NCBI GenBank assembly: GCA_037045645.1
Contig: JBAOIH010000001.1
Coordinates: forward strand, 434,001 to 498,000
DNA: 64,000 bases
Source of the DNA: Nocardioides sp.
GTDB lineage: Bacteria; Actinomycetota; Actinomycetes; Propionibacteriales; Nocardioidaceae
Reading direction: 5' to 3'
Shown here: piece after piece, positions 52,852 to 61,084 of the stretch
Layout of the letters: each line of letters starts with the position of its first letter
Position numbering within the stretch: the first letter of the stretch is position 1
Notes under the pieces: generated by a model
What the model was told of the DNA's origin: nothing
Databases searched by the model: none
The model's input: only the letters and a program-made list of their open reading frames with translations
Translations under genes and position numbers: made by a program

Positions 52852-53312
52852 GGAGGTTCGCCGCCTTGGTGCTCCTTTTGCCACTGTTCCTAATTGCGAG
52901 CGCTGCTCCGTCAAACGCTGGCTGCCCCGCAGGGACGGAGTCGGGTCGATGGCAAGTTGGGCAACAAGTATTACGTGATGGCTTGGCCGCTGAAAGGCGG
53001 TGAGGCGATCGAGATCGGCGAGCGTTGCTACTACGACGGCGAGCAGATCACGGCTGAGATGGTGGCCAAGGAGTTCGCGAAGGAGACGCCGCCGAGTGTT
53101 GAGTTGATTGTGCAGCCGCCGGGCGGGCGGACGTTGGTCAACTTCGACACGGTCTATTCCACGCAGGCGGAGGCGTACGTGAAGCCGGTCCGTCTGCTGG
53201 GCGAGACGGTGGAGTTCGACGGCCGCGAAGGGACTGGACTCCGGTCGACGGCACGGTGACCAGTCAGGGGCCGAGCGAGGTCTTGGAGGCGTACGCCAAG
53301 CTCGTGGCCTGA
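52848..53312 (+). pseudogene. Secreted PKD-like protein, array copy 3, degraded
   Basis: GTG 52848 opens a signal peptide (FAALVLLLPLFLIASAAPS) and CPAGTE, but the frame then ends early. A deletion of the YQQSGNGEDG-ECP region joins TE directly to sequence of the constant part, out of frame. RVDGKLGNKYYVMAW to GETVE continue in another frame. A second deletion removes the PKD-like core (VEFDGREG follows directly) and a third removes VEPSE to GDT. The tail EVLEAYAKLVA survives to TGA 53312. Non-functional remnant. Confidence 0.85.
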
Positions 53313-53315
53313 CTT

Positions 53316-53358
53316 AGTGGGAAGTTTGCAGTCACCCGGTGACAGCGAACTTCCAGTT
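53316..53358. repeat. REP-like hairpin, right border of the cassette array
   Basis: GGAAGTT (53320-53326) pairs with AACTTCC (53348-53354). The loop TGCAGTCACCCGGTGACAGCG resembles that of the left-border copy. Relative to the other copies the sixth stem pair is changed on both sides (A-T to T-A), preserving pairing. It starts four bases after the last PKD-like stop. Confidence 0.8.
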
Positions 53359-53509
53359 AAGCCGGGCAGGATGCCGGACACGCCGCGCCGCGTGACGCGG
53401 GCCACCTGCGAATCCATGCGCTGACCTGCGCAGATGCGCCAAGCGGGCGAGCCGTACGAAATCGGGTGCCGGCGGGTCTTGCATGTCTAGTGGTCAGGGC
53501 TTACGGTTA

Positions 53510-53558
53510 ACACAACATCTAGTACTTACACCGTTGTGGTTTGTCCACATCTAGTCCC
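53510..53558 (+). promoter_or_regulatory. Tandem NrdR boxes upstream of nrdR-nrdJ
   Basis: Two related 16-mers, ACACAACATCTAGTAC (53510-53525) and GTCCACATCTAGTCCC (53544-53559), have their CATCTAG cores exactly 32 bp apart, three helical turns, as tandem NrdR boxes usually are. They lie about 115-150 bp before the nrdR start. The rest of the 360-bp gap from 53313 contains the REP hairpin and no recognised gene. Confidence 0.7.
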
Positions 53559-53672
53559 CAGGCTGGGGATGACGATCCACAGGGGAGGGCTGGATGTCCA
53601 CAAATCATCCACAGGCAGTCGGACCCCGAAAAGGGTCCTCGTTGCCGTGCCCGAAGCGAGGAAGGAGACGCC

Positions 53673-54242
53673 ATGCACTGCCCCTATTGCCGCAATAGCG
53701 ACACCCGCGTGCTCGACTCCCGCGTCGCTGAGGACGGTGCCTCGATTCGTCGTCGGCGCACCTGCGCCAGATGCGAGAAGCGCTTCACCACGGTCGAGTT
53801 GATGCAGTTGACGATCGTGAAGCGCTCGGGTGTCACGGAGCCGTTCAACCGCGACAAGGCGATCGCCGGGGCGAAGAAGGCATGCAAGGGCCGTCCGGTG
53901 ACCGACGACCAGCTCGCCTGTCTGGGCCAGGAAGTCGAGGACGCGTTGCGTGGCTCCGGCTCGGCCGAGATCCCGGCCCACGAGGTCGGGCTGGCGATCC
54001 TGCGGCCGTTGAGGGAGCTGGACGAGGTGGCGTACCTGCGTTTCGCCAGCGTCTATCGCCAGTTCGACTCGGCCGAGGACTTCGAGCGCGAGATCGCGAT
54101 GCTGCGCCACGAGCGTGGTTTCGAGACGGCCGCCAAGGCGGCCTCCTCAACCACCGACGAGACGGCCGCCAAGGCGGCCTCCTCAACCACCGACGAGACG
54201 CCCACCGAGACGGCGTACGAGGCCGTCGTACCCACCGGGTAA
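53673..54242 (+). CDS. nrdR: Transcriptional repressor NrdR
   Basis: A 189-residue regulator of ribonucleotide reductase genes that senses ATP/dATP. The N-terminal zinc ribbon is CPYCRNSDTRVLDSR ... CARCEKRFTT, followed by the ATP-cone (VKRSGVTEPFNRDKAIAGAKKAC, about 50-140). Residues after HERGFE are a low-complexity tail of two 12-residue repeats ETAAKAASSTTD, encoded by the palindromic element in inverse orientation; typical NrdR ends just before. ATG 53673 has AAGGAGA six bases before it. The gene precedes nrdJ, its expected target. Confidence 0.95.
   Translation: MHCPYCRNSDTRVLDSRVAEDGASIRRRRTCARCEKRFTTVELMQLTIVKRSGVTEPFNRDKAIAGAKKACKGRPVTDDQLACLGQEVEDALRGSGSAEIPAHEVGLAILRPLRELDEVAYLRFASVYRQFDSAEDFEREIAMLRHERGFETAAKAASSTTDETAAKAASSTTDETPTETAYEAVVPTG
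54123..54194 (-). repeat. Palindromic element in nrdR: two 36-bp units
   Basis: Two identical 36-bp units (54123-54158, 54159-54194). On the minus strand they carry GGTGGTTGAGGAGGCC, the palindrome GCCGCCTTGGCGGC and GTCTC. The first, with its preceding GGTTTC, reconstitutes the complete GTCTCGAAACC end. Inverse in orientation to the copies in dinG and nrdJ. Both units stay in frame. Confidence 0.88.
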
Positions 54243-54395
54243 CCACAGACCGCCCGGCACGTAGTGGGGAAGCTGCGTGCCGGGCTCCATCTTCCTCATC
54301 TCCCCAGGCATCCAGCCGCACCGGGCGCGATCGCCCGCACCCCAACACCGCCACCAGTTCACCGACGTACGACGCGTCACCAGGAGAGGAAACCC

Positions 54396-57269
54396 ATGAC
54401 CGAGACGGTTCGTCCCGAGGCCGAGACCGAGACCGCGAAGGGCGTGAAGATCGAGCGGGTGTTCTCCACCGAGGGCGTGCACCCGTACGACGAGATCACC
54501 TGGGAGCGCCGCGACGTCGTCCAGAAGAACTGGAAGACCCAGGCGACCGTCTTCGAGCAGCTCGGTGTCGAGTTCCCCGACTTCTGGAGCCTCAACGCCT
54601 CGACGATCGTCACGACCAAGTACTTCCGCGGCGCCGTCGGCACCCCGGAGCGCGAGTCGAGCCTCAAGGAGCTCATCGACCGCGTCGTGAAGACCTACCG
54701 CAAGGGCGGCGAGGACCACGGCTACTTCGCGAGCCCGGCCGACGCAGAACTCTTCGAGCACGAGCTCACCTGGCTGCTGGTGCACCAGTACTTCTCGTTC
54801 AACAGCCCCGTGTGGTTCAACGTCGGCACCCAGTCGCCGCAGCAGGTCAGCGCCTGCTTCATCTTGAGCGTCGACGACTCGATGGACTCGATCCTGAACT
54901 GGTACAAGGAAGAGGGCTTCATCTTCAAGGGCGGCTCCGGCGCGGGCCTCAACCTCTCGCGGATCCGCTCGTCGAAGGAACTGCTCTCCAGCGGTGGCAC
55001 CGCGAGCGGCCCGGTCTCCTTCATGCGTGGTGCCGACGCGTCCGCCGGCACCATCAAGTCCGGTGGCGCCACGCGCCGCGCGGCCAAGATGGTCGTGCTC
55101 GACGTCGACCACCCCGACATCGAGGAGTTCGTCTCCACCAAGGCGCGCGAGGAGGACAAGATCCGCGCGCTGCGTGACGCCGGCTTCGACATGGACCTCG
55201 GTGGCGTCGACATCACCAGCGTGCAGTATCAGAACGCCAACAACTCCGTGCGCGTCACCGACGAGTTCATGCGTGCGGTCGAGGACGGCACCGACTTCGG
55301 TCTGCGTGGTCGCAAGACCGGCGAGGTCATCGAGACCGTCGACGCGCGCGAGCTCTTCGACAAGATCGCCACCGCCGCGTGGGAGTGCGCCGACCCGGGC
55401 CTGCAGTACGACGACACGATCAACGACTGGCACACCAACCCCGAGACCGGCCGGATCACCGCATCCAACCCGTGCTCGGAATACATGAGCCTCGACAACT
55501 CCTCATGCAACCTGGCGAGCCTCAACCTGTTGAAGTTCCTCAAGGATGACGACACCTTCGACGCGGCGCTCTTCGCCAAGGCCGTCGAAGTGGTCATCAC
55601 CGCGATGGACATCTCGATCTGCTTCGCCGACTTCCCGACCGAGGCGATCGGCAAGACCACGGTTGACTACCGCCAGCTCGGCATCGGGTACGCCAACCTC
55701 GGCGCCCTGCTGATGGCGATGGGCCTGGGGTACGACTCCGAGGGCGGCCGCTCGATGGCTGCCGCCATCACCTCGCTGATGACCGGCACGTCGTACCGCC
55801 GCAGCGCCGAACTTGCCGCCGTCGTCGGGCCGTACGCCGGGTACGCCCGCAACGCCGACGCCCACAAGCGGGTGATGCGCAAGCACCAGGCGGCCAACGA
55901 CGTCGTGCGTACGCTGCACACCAACGACGCCGCGACCCTCAAGCTCGCCACCCAGGCATGGGCCGACGTGATCTCGCTCGGTGAGGCCAACGGCTTCCGC
56001 AACGCGCAGGCCTCGGTGCTCGCGCCGACCGGCACCATCGGCTTCATGATGGACTGCGACACCACCGGCATCGAGCCGGACTTCTCGTTGGTGAAGTTCA
56101 AGAAGCTCGTCGGCGGCGGCTCGCTGCAGATCGTCAACCAGACGATCCCGCGGGCGCTGAAGAAGCTCGGCTACCAGGCCGAGCAGATCGAGGCGATCGT
56201 CGACTACATCGGCGAGCACGGCCACGTCATCGACGCGCCTGGTCTCAAGACCGAGCACTACGAGGTCTTCGACACCGCGATGGGCGCGCGTGCGCTCAAG
56301 CCGATGGGCCACGTACGGATGATGGCCGCCGCACAGCCGTTCCTCTCGGGCGCGATCTCCAAGACGGTCAACCTGCCGGAGTCGGCGACGGTCGAGGAGA
56401 TCAAGGACGTCTACATGCAGTCCTGGAAGCTGGGGCTGAAGGCGACCGCGATCTATCGCGACAACTGCAAGGTCGGTCAGCCGCTGGCAGACGGTGGCGG
56501 CAAGGCCAAAAAGGACGCCGCCGATGCGGCAGCGGCTGCTGAGACGACCGAGGTCAAGGAGATCGAGAAGATCGTCTACCGCCCGACTCGCAAGCGGCTG
56601 CCCAAGTCGCGCGTTTCGCGGACGACGTCCTTCACCGTGGGCGGCGCCGAGGGGTACATGACCTCCGGTGCGCACGACGACGGCCAGCTCGGCGAGGTCT
56701 TCCTCAAGCTCGGCAAGCAGGGCTCGACCCTGGCCGGCGTGATGGACGCCTTCTCGATCGCGGTCTCGATCGGCCTGCAGTACGGCGTGCCGCTGGAGAC
56801 GTACGTTTCCAAGTTCACCAACCTGCGCTTCGAGCCGGCCGGTCTCACCGACGACCCGGACGTACGGATGGCGCAGTCGCTGATGGACTACGTGTGGCGC
56901 CGCCTCGCGCTGGACTACCTGCCCTTCGAGAAGCGTTCGGCGCTGGGCATCTACTCCGCCGACGAGCGTCAGCGTCACCTCGAGACCGGCTCGTACGAGT
57001 TGCTGGTCGAGGAGACCGGGTCAGCCGACGAGTTGATCTCGTCGGACTCGGTGGTTGAGGAGCGGCACGCGTCTCGAAACCAGGTCGTCGAGGCCGAGGT
57101 CGTCGCGACTCCCGCGGCCAAGGAGGCGCACACCTCCGCCGAACTGCTGGAGAAGATCACCGGCACCGCGGTCGACTCCCCACTGTGCATGACGTGCGGC
57201 ACCAAGATGCGCCCCGCCGGTTCGTGCTACGTGTGTGAGGGGTGTGGCAGCACCAGCGGCTGCAGCTGA
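54396..57269 (+). CDS. nrdJ: Adenosylcobalamin-dependent ribonucleotide reductase (class II)
   Basis: A 957-residue class II enzyme reducing ribonucleotides with adenosylcobalamin. The N-terminal barrel begins FPDFWSLNASTIV; active-site loops are SACFILSVDDSMD (near 155), NPCSEYMSLDNSSCNLASLN (near 357) and ASVLAPTGTIGFMMDCDTTG (near 540). A Lys/Ala linker (KAKKDAADAAAAAETTEV) precedes the C-terminal part. The end carries CMTCGTKMRPAGSCYVCEGC, a redox-active zinc-binding tail. Residues about 886-896 (VVEERHASRN) come from the palindromic repeat. GGAGAGG lies 8 bases before ATG 54396. Regulated by NrdR via boxes upstream of nrdR; no cobalamin riboswitch seen. Confidence 0.95.
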   Translation: MTETVRPEAETETAKGVKIERVFSTEGVHPYDEITWERRDVVQKNWKTQATVFEQLGVEFPDFWSLNASTIVTTKYFRGAVGTPERESSLKELIDRVVKTYRKGGEDHGYFASPADAELFEHELTWLLVHQYFSFNSPVWFNVGTQSPQQVSACFILSVDDSMDSILNWYKEEGFIFKGGSGAGLNLSRIRSSKELLSSGGTASGPVSFMRGADASAGTIKSGGATRRAAKMVVLDVDHPDIEEFVSTKAREEDKIRALRDAGFDMDLGGVDITSVQYQNANNSVRVTDEFMRAVEDGTDFGLRGRKTGEVIETVDARELFDKIATAAWECADPGLQYDDTINDWHTNPETGRITASNPCSEYMSLDNSSCNLASLNLLKFLKDDDTFDAALFAKAVEVVITAMDISICFADFPTEAIGKTTVDYRQLGIGYANLGALLMAMGLGYDSEGGRSMAAAITSLMTGTSYRRSAELAAVVGPYAGYARNADAHKRVMRKHQAANDVVRTLHTNDAATLKLATQAWADVISLGEANGFRNAQASVLAPTGTIGFMMDCDTTGIEPDFSLVKFKKLVGGGSLQIVNQTIPRALKKLGYQAEQIEAIVDYIGEHGHVIDAPGLKTEHYEVFDTAMGARALKPMGHVRMMAAAQPFLSGAISKTVNLPESATVEEIKDVYMQSWKLGLKATAIYRDNCKVGQPLADGGGKAKKDAADAAAAAETTEVKEIEKIVYRPTRKRLPKSRVSRTTSFTVGGAEGYMTSGAHDDGQLGEVFLKLGKQGSTLAGVMDAFSIAVSIGLQYGVPLETYVSKFTNLRFEPAGLTDDPDVRMAQSLMDYVWRRLALDYLPFEKRSALGIYSADERQRHLETGSYELLVEETGSADELISSDSVVEERHASRNQVVEAEVVATPAAKEAHTSAELLEKITGTAVDSPLCMTCGTKMRPAGSCYVCEGCGSTSGCS
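57051..57082 (+). repeat. Palindromic element copy in nrdJ
   Basis: GGTGGTTGAGGAGCGGCACG then CGTCTCGAAACC, a short copy whose centre is only a few bases. It is in frame in the linker before the C-terminal zinc tail of NrdJ and adds VVEERHASRN. Same orientation as the dinG copies. Confidence 0.88.
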
Positions 57270-57284
57270 GCGCGATAACGCCTG

Positions 57285-57333
57285 ACAAGGTGGAAGATCA
57301 CAGTCACCCCGTGGCTGCGATCTTCCACCTTGT
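57285..57333. repeat. REP-like hairpin after nrdJ
   Basis: A perfect 15-bp inverted repeat, ACAAGGTGGAAGATC (57285-57299) with GATCTTCCACCTTGT (57319-57333), and a 19-nt loop ACAGTCACCCCGTGGCTGC that can pair further. It is 16 bp after the nrdJ stop and could terminate nrdJ. Same family as the two hairpins at the borders of the cassette array. Confidence 0.85.
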
Positions 57334-57395
57334 GGCATTTCGCCACGTTATCCACAGGCATCTGGCTACCGAGTTTGACCGGCGTCCCACGCGAG

Positions 57396-58928
57396 ATGCT
57401 CTTGAGCATGCTTGCTCTCGGGAGAGTCGTGTTGCCCCTGCTTGCCGTTCTGCTCGCGATGGTGGGGTGCACGACAGAGCCCTCGGTCGACCCCGCCGCG
57501 CCAAGCACGACGCATTCGAGCGCGCCAGAGCCAGAACGCGCGATCGACCAGGTGCCCGCGGGTCCCGCCACGCAGACGTGGTCACGCCAGATGGTGGCTG
57601 TCGAACAGCCCGAGATCGCGGGTGACGACGTCACCATTGCGGTGGTTCGGGCGCGCGGCGACGAGATGGACATCGTGGCGCTCGACCTGTCCTCGGGCGT
57701 AGAGCTCTGGCGCGCTCCCTATTTGCCGCCGCAGGACGTCTATGCGACGTGGCTGGGGTTCTCGGTGTTCGAATCCTCATCGGGGGATGCGTACGTCGTG
57801 TTCCAACGTGGAGTCGAGGGTGCGGAGCCCGCGACTCAAGCACCCTACGTCGCGGTTGATCCACGCACGGGCAAGGTGATCGCACGGACCCGGACAGTGA
57901 CGTCGTATTGGCCGGCCGTGCGGTGCGCAGACGGCAAGGATGTATGTCTGGCCATCGGCCCTGACCGGTTTGCGCCCAAGACGCGTTGGGATCTGGATCG
58001 CTTCAAACTTGCCGCGGAGCGGCCACCACGCGCAGTGCCGGAGGGGGCGCACATCGACGACTCCGGACTCGTGACCAGTTATGACGGTGAATTCGAAGAG
58101 CGGAGGGTGGGCTGGTTTCACGAGGGGCGGCTCCAGTGGCTCAAGAGCGTGCAGAAGTTCAACCGAGCCAAGGGAGAGTGGATTATCGGTGGCAACGCAG
58201 GCCCGATCTACTACGAGTCCGCTGACACCTTGGTGTTGTCGTTCATTCGCCGGCCTACGCCCGGGATGCTGAGGCGACACGCGGAGGGGGAGGTGGTGCG
58301 TGATGACATGGTCACCGACCACCGGCAAGTCGGCGTCGATGTCAGCACCGGGAAGGTGGCGTGGACGCGTTCTGGCGTGGGAACCGATTGTGTCGCCGGT
58401 CGCAGCTACGAACTTCCCGTGAGGTGCCGGTGGACGGGCGCGAGGATGCATCGGATCGGATGGACGGAGCCCAGGCCGAAGGGTCTCACCCTGACCGTGG
58501 AGGGATACGACGCTGCTACCGGCTCGTCGATCTGGGAACGGGCCTTGCCCAACACGACGGCGAGACACCAGATTGCCTCCGAGACCTTCGTTAGCCAAGC
58601 AGACCTTGTGGAACGCGGAGAAGTTCGTCCGATCATCTCCAAAGACGGCGCCGAACTGGTCGCACTGGAGGACGGTTCAGGGCGACCCGCCGAAGATGAG
58701 GTGTTCCTATGCAGTCGTGGGTTGGAGTTCGACTACTCGACGGACAGGCAAGGACCGCAGTACATGGGACGAGATCGCGTCGTGCTTTACCCCTGTAGCC
58801 ACCGCGAGAAGCCGATGAAGGCCGACCCGACTGCCGGCGGTCTCGTGACGGCGCTGGGTGTCGAGGAGTCTGGCGTCTATGTGGTCGCGTTGCGCGGGCG
58901 GCTGGTGGCGTACGAACTCAGCGACTAG
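57396..58928 (+). CDS. Lipoprotein with PQQ-like beta-propeller
   Basis: A 510-residue lipoprotein: signal MLLSMLALGRVVLPLLAVLL with a Cys in AMVGC, then a Ser/Pro/Glu linker and repeats of the form ALDLSSGVELWRAPY, AVDPRTGKVIARTRTV, GVDVSTGKVAWTRSG and GYDAATGSSIWERAL. Each has the D-x-TG-W pattern of PQQ-like propeller blades. No catalytic PQQ ligands are evident, so a binding or scaffold role on the cell surface is likelier than an enzyme. ATG 57396 gives a good signal peptide; upstream frame is non-coding. Ends four bases into the convergent arfB stop. Confidence 0.83.
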   Translation: MLLSMLALGRVVLPLLAVLLAMVGCTTEPSVDPAAPSTTHSSAPEPERAIDQVPAGPATQTWSRQMVAVEQPEIAGDDVTIAVVRARGDEMDIVALDLSSGVELWRAPYLPPQDVYATWLGFSVFESSSGDAYVVFQRGVEGAEPATQAPYVAVDPRTGKVIARTRTVTSYWPAVRCADGKDVCLAIGPDRFAPKTRWDLDRFKLAAERPPRAVPEGAHIDDSGLVTSYDGEFEERRVGWFHEGRLQWLKSVQKFNRAKGEWIIGGNAGPIYYESADTLVLSFIRRPTPGMLRRHAEGEVVRDDMVTDHRQVGVDVSTGKVAWTRSGVGTDCVAGRSYELPVRCRWTGARMHRIGWTEPRPKGLTLTVEGYDAATGSSIWERALPNTTARHQIASETFVSQADLVERGEVRPIISKDGAELVALEDGSGRPAEDEVFLCSRGLEFDYSTDRQGPQYMGRDRVVLYPCSHREKPMKADPTAGGLVTALGVEESGVYVVALRGRLVAYELSD

Positions 58929-59347
58929 TCCCAGCCCCCGCCGCGCCCTCGTTTGGTCTCACCGCGTCGCTTCTTGGCGGCGAGTCGACGCTCGACCGAG
59001 CCCCGGGTCGGCTTGGTGGCGCGACGCTTGCGGGGTGGGGCTGCGGCGGCCGTGCGTACGACCGACGCGAGCCGCTCGCGCGCAGCTCGCCGGTTCGCCA
59101 ACTGCGTACGGTGCTCGCTGGCGGTGATGGTCAGCACGCCGGCGACCACGCGAGAGCCGAGCCGAGAGAGCAGTCGCGATCGGATCGTGTCGGACAAGAC
59201 GCCCGACGAGGCGACATCCCAGGAGAGTTCGACTCGGCTGTCGGTGGTGTTGACGCCTTGGCCACCGGGGCCGGACGAGCGGGAGAAGCGCTCGGTGAGT
59301 TCGACGGCCGGGATCACCAACGTACGGCTCACGGGCAGGTCGGACAT
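58925..59347 (-). CDS. arfB: Peptidyl-tRNA hydrolase ArfB (ribosome rescue factor)
   Basis: A 140-residue class I release-factor-like protein that frees stalled ribosomes by hydrolysing peptidyl-tRNA. GGQ is present in FSRSSGPGGQGVNTTDSRV (residues 28-30). The C-terminal tail is strongly basic (RRLAAKKRRGETKRGRGG), the part that enters the mRNA tunnel of the empty ribosome. ATG 59347 is preferred to the upstream in-frame start. Convergent with the PQQ-like lipoprotein gene, overlapping by four bases. Confidence 0.93.
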   Translation of the reverse strand: MSDLPVSRTLVIPAVELTERFSRSSGPGGQGVNTTDSRVELSWDVASSGVLSDTIRSRLLSRLGSRVVAGVLTITASEHRTQLANRRAARERLASVVRTAAAAPPRKRRATKPTRGSVERRLAAKKRRGETKRGRGGGWD

Positions 59348-59411
59348 GTCCCTATCGTCTCGCAATGTCGGTGCTCCCGTTTACGGTCAGTGCTGGATGA
59401 GGGGAGTGGCG

Positions 59412-61058
59412 ATGACTGAGGTCATGTTGACGGGGTACGACGCGAAGCGATGCGCGCGCCGGGTGCACAACGACTGGGATCCGACGATCGAGAAGGTGGC
59501 GTGGGACGTGCCGCCCACTTTGCAGATGAGGTTCGATGCCGGGCGGGCGTACGAGAACGAGGTGCTTGCTCAACTCGTCGCCGCACTGCCGGAGCCTCCC
59601 TTCGATTTCAGGCTCAGGCGCGACAAGCAGGAGGCCATCGACGCGACTTTGGTGGCGATGGATACCGGCGCGTCGGTGATCCTGGGAGGCTGGCTGCCCG
59701 ACGACCCGGTCGGTGGTCGCACGGGACGCCCCGATCTGCTGCTGCGAGTCGATGGCGGCTATCTGCCTGGTGACGTGAAGGCACACAAACTGTTGGCCAA
59801 ACGCAAGAGGGGGACGGCGTCGCTGGCCACGCTGGCCGACCCGGTCCACCCGGCCGACGTCGACGGCTGGGGTGTGAACGCGTCGGCCAGGTTCGACGAC
59901 TACCTGCAACTGGCGCACTACTGGCGGATGCTGGAGGCGTTGGGGCGTACGACCGGCGCCGCGCGTGGCGTGATCATCGGGACCGACCGGGTTCAGCAGG
60001 ATGCCCCCGCCGCAGTCCATCTTGATCTGGCGGCGCCGCTGTTCGAGACCTATTCGCGCTCGCGCGGCACAGCGAAGCGTTCGGCGCTGGAGCGCTATGA
60101 CCACGAGCACGGCTTCCGAGTCGAGGTTGCGCGCGCGGCGGCCGAGGGGCAGGTGCTCGTGCAGCCGATCTTCACCGACGAGTGCGAGAGCTGCCCGTGG
60201 TCAGACTTCTGTCACGGCCAGGTCGAGGGCGACGTGGCCAGCGCCGCGATCACCTCGGGTCGACTCTCGGTGCGCGAGTGGCGGGCGTTGGCTGCGCAGG
60301 GTGTCGAATCACTCGAAGACCTGGCAGACCTGACAGCGGACGACGAGGCATTCCTCGGCGACTACCTGCCCGAGGTGACGCACGTCAAAGACCCACGAGG
60401 TCGCCTCGGGGCAGCCGTCCGGCGCGCACGGATGGCCCGCGATGGCCGTGAGATCGAGCGCCAGACCACCGGCCCGATCGAGGTGCCGCGTGCCGACATC
60501 GAGATCGACCTCGACCTGGAGTGGGATCTCGACGACCGCGTCTATCTCTGGGGCGTGCTGATCAAGCGGCCGGGCGAGGTGGCGAGTTATGAGCCGTTCG
60601 TCGACTTCGGCCACCTCGATCACGAAGGGGCGTACGCCTTGGCAACTCGCTTCGCGGGCTGGCTGCGCGACGAGATTGCCCGGGCCGAGGCGGCCGGGCA
60701 CAGTCTGCTCGTCTACCACTACGCGCACCCCGAGCCTGCCTACCTCAAGAGGATCATGGGGGAGAGCGAGGTGGCCGATCTGACGGCACGATTCGTCGAC
60801 CTGCTGCCGATCATGCGTACGCACTTCTTCGGGCTGCACGGGCTCGGCATCAAGCACGTGGCGCCCACATTCGGTGCCACGTGGGACGACGACGACCCGG
60901 GTGGGCTGCAGTCGCAACTGTGGCTACTCGACGCGAGGCATGCCGACGACGGGGGAGTCCGTGAGGCCGCGCGGGAACGGATCTTGACCTACAACCGTGA
61001 CGATGTCCGGGCAACGGCGGCGATCCGTGTCGGACTGGCGATGCCTGACACCCGCTGA
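59412..61058 (+). CDS. TM0106-family RecB-like nuclease
   Basis: A 548-residue protein of the TM0106 RecB-like nuclease family. The N-terminal part has LTGYDAKRCARRVHND and GRPDLLLRVDGGYLPGDVKAHK, where Asp and Lys match the PD-(D/E)xK core. CESCPWSDFC near 258 gives Cys for an iron-sulfur cluster together with C11 or C15. The C-terminal half is RNase H-like (LVYHYAHPEPAYLKR, LTYNRDDVRATAAIRVG). ATG 59412 has GGGGAG ten bases before it. Divergent from arfB with 64 bp between. Function in DNA processing is inferred from the fold only. Confidence 0.88.
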   Translation: MTEVMLTGYDAKRCARRVHNDWDPTIEKVAWDVPPTLQMRFDAGRAYENEVLAQLVAALPEPPFDFRLRRDKQEAIDATLVAMDTGASVILGGWLPDDPVGGRTGRPDLLLRVDGGYLPGDVKAHKLLAKRKRGTASLATLADPVHPADVDGWGVNASARFDDYLQLAHYWRMLEALGRTTGAARGVIIGTDRVQQDAPAAVHLDLAAPLFETYSRSRGTAKRSALERYDHEHGFRVEVARAAAEGQVLVQPIFTDECESCPWSDFCHGQVEGDVASAAITSGRLSVREWRALAAQGVESLEDLADLTADDEAFLGDYLPEVTHVKDPRGRLGAAVRRARMARDGREIERQTTGPIEVPRADIEIDLDLEWDLDDRVYLWGVLIKRPGEVASYEPFVDFGHLDHEGAYALATRFAGWLRDEIARAEAAGHSLLVYHYAHPEPAYLKRIMGESEVADLTARFVDLLPIMRTHFFGLHGLGIKHVAPTFGATWDDDDPGGLQSQLWLLDARHADDGGVREAARERILTYNRDDVRATAAIRVGLAMPDTR

Positions 61059-61084
61059 TCTGTGAAGGCAGTCGATCCACAGGG

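Noticed and set aside
49350..53312. Transposon or prophage carrying the lipoprotein array
   Set aside because: No transposase, integrase or phage structural gene and no target-site duplication recognised; the flanking lexA-LysM and nrdR-nrdJ order is conserved, so the array looks like a local insertion and expansion of unknown mechanism.
54243..54395. Cobalamin riboswitch before nrdJ
   Set aside because: The 153-bp gap lacks the B12-box pattern; NrdR boxes upstream of nrdR explain regulation better.
53771..55177. Long plus-strand open frame across nrdR and the start of nrdJ
   Set aside because: It is out of frame with both genes, Arg-rich and without domains; a frame shadow.
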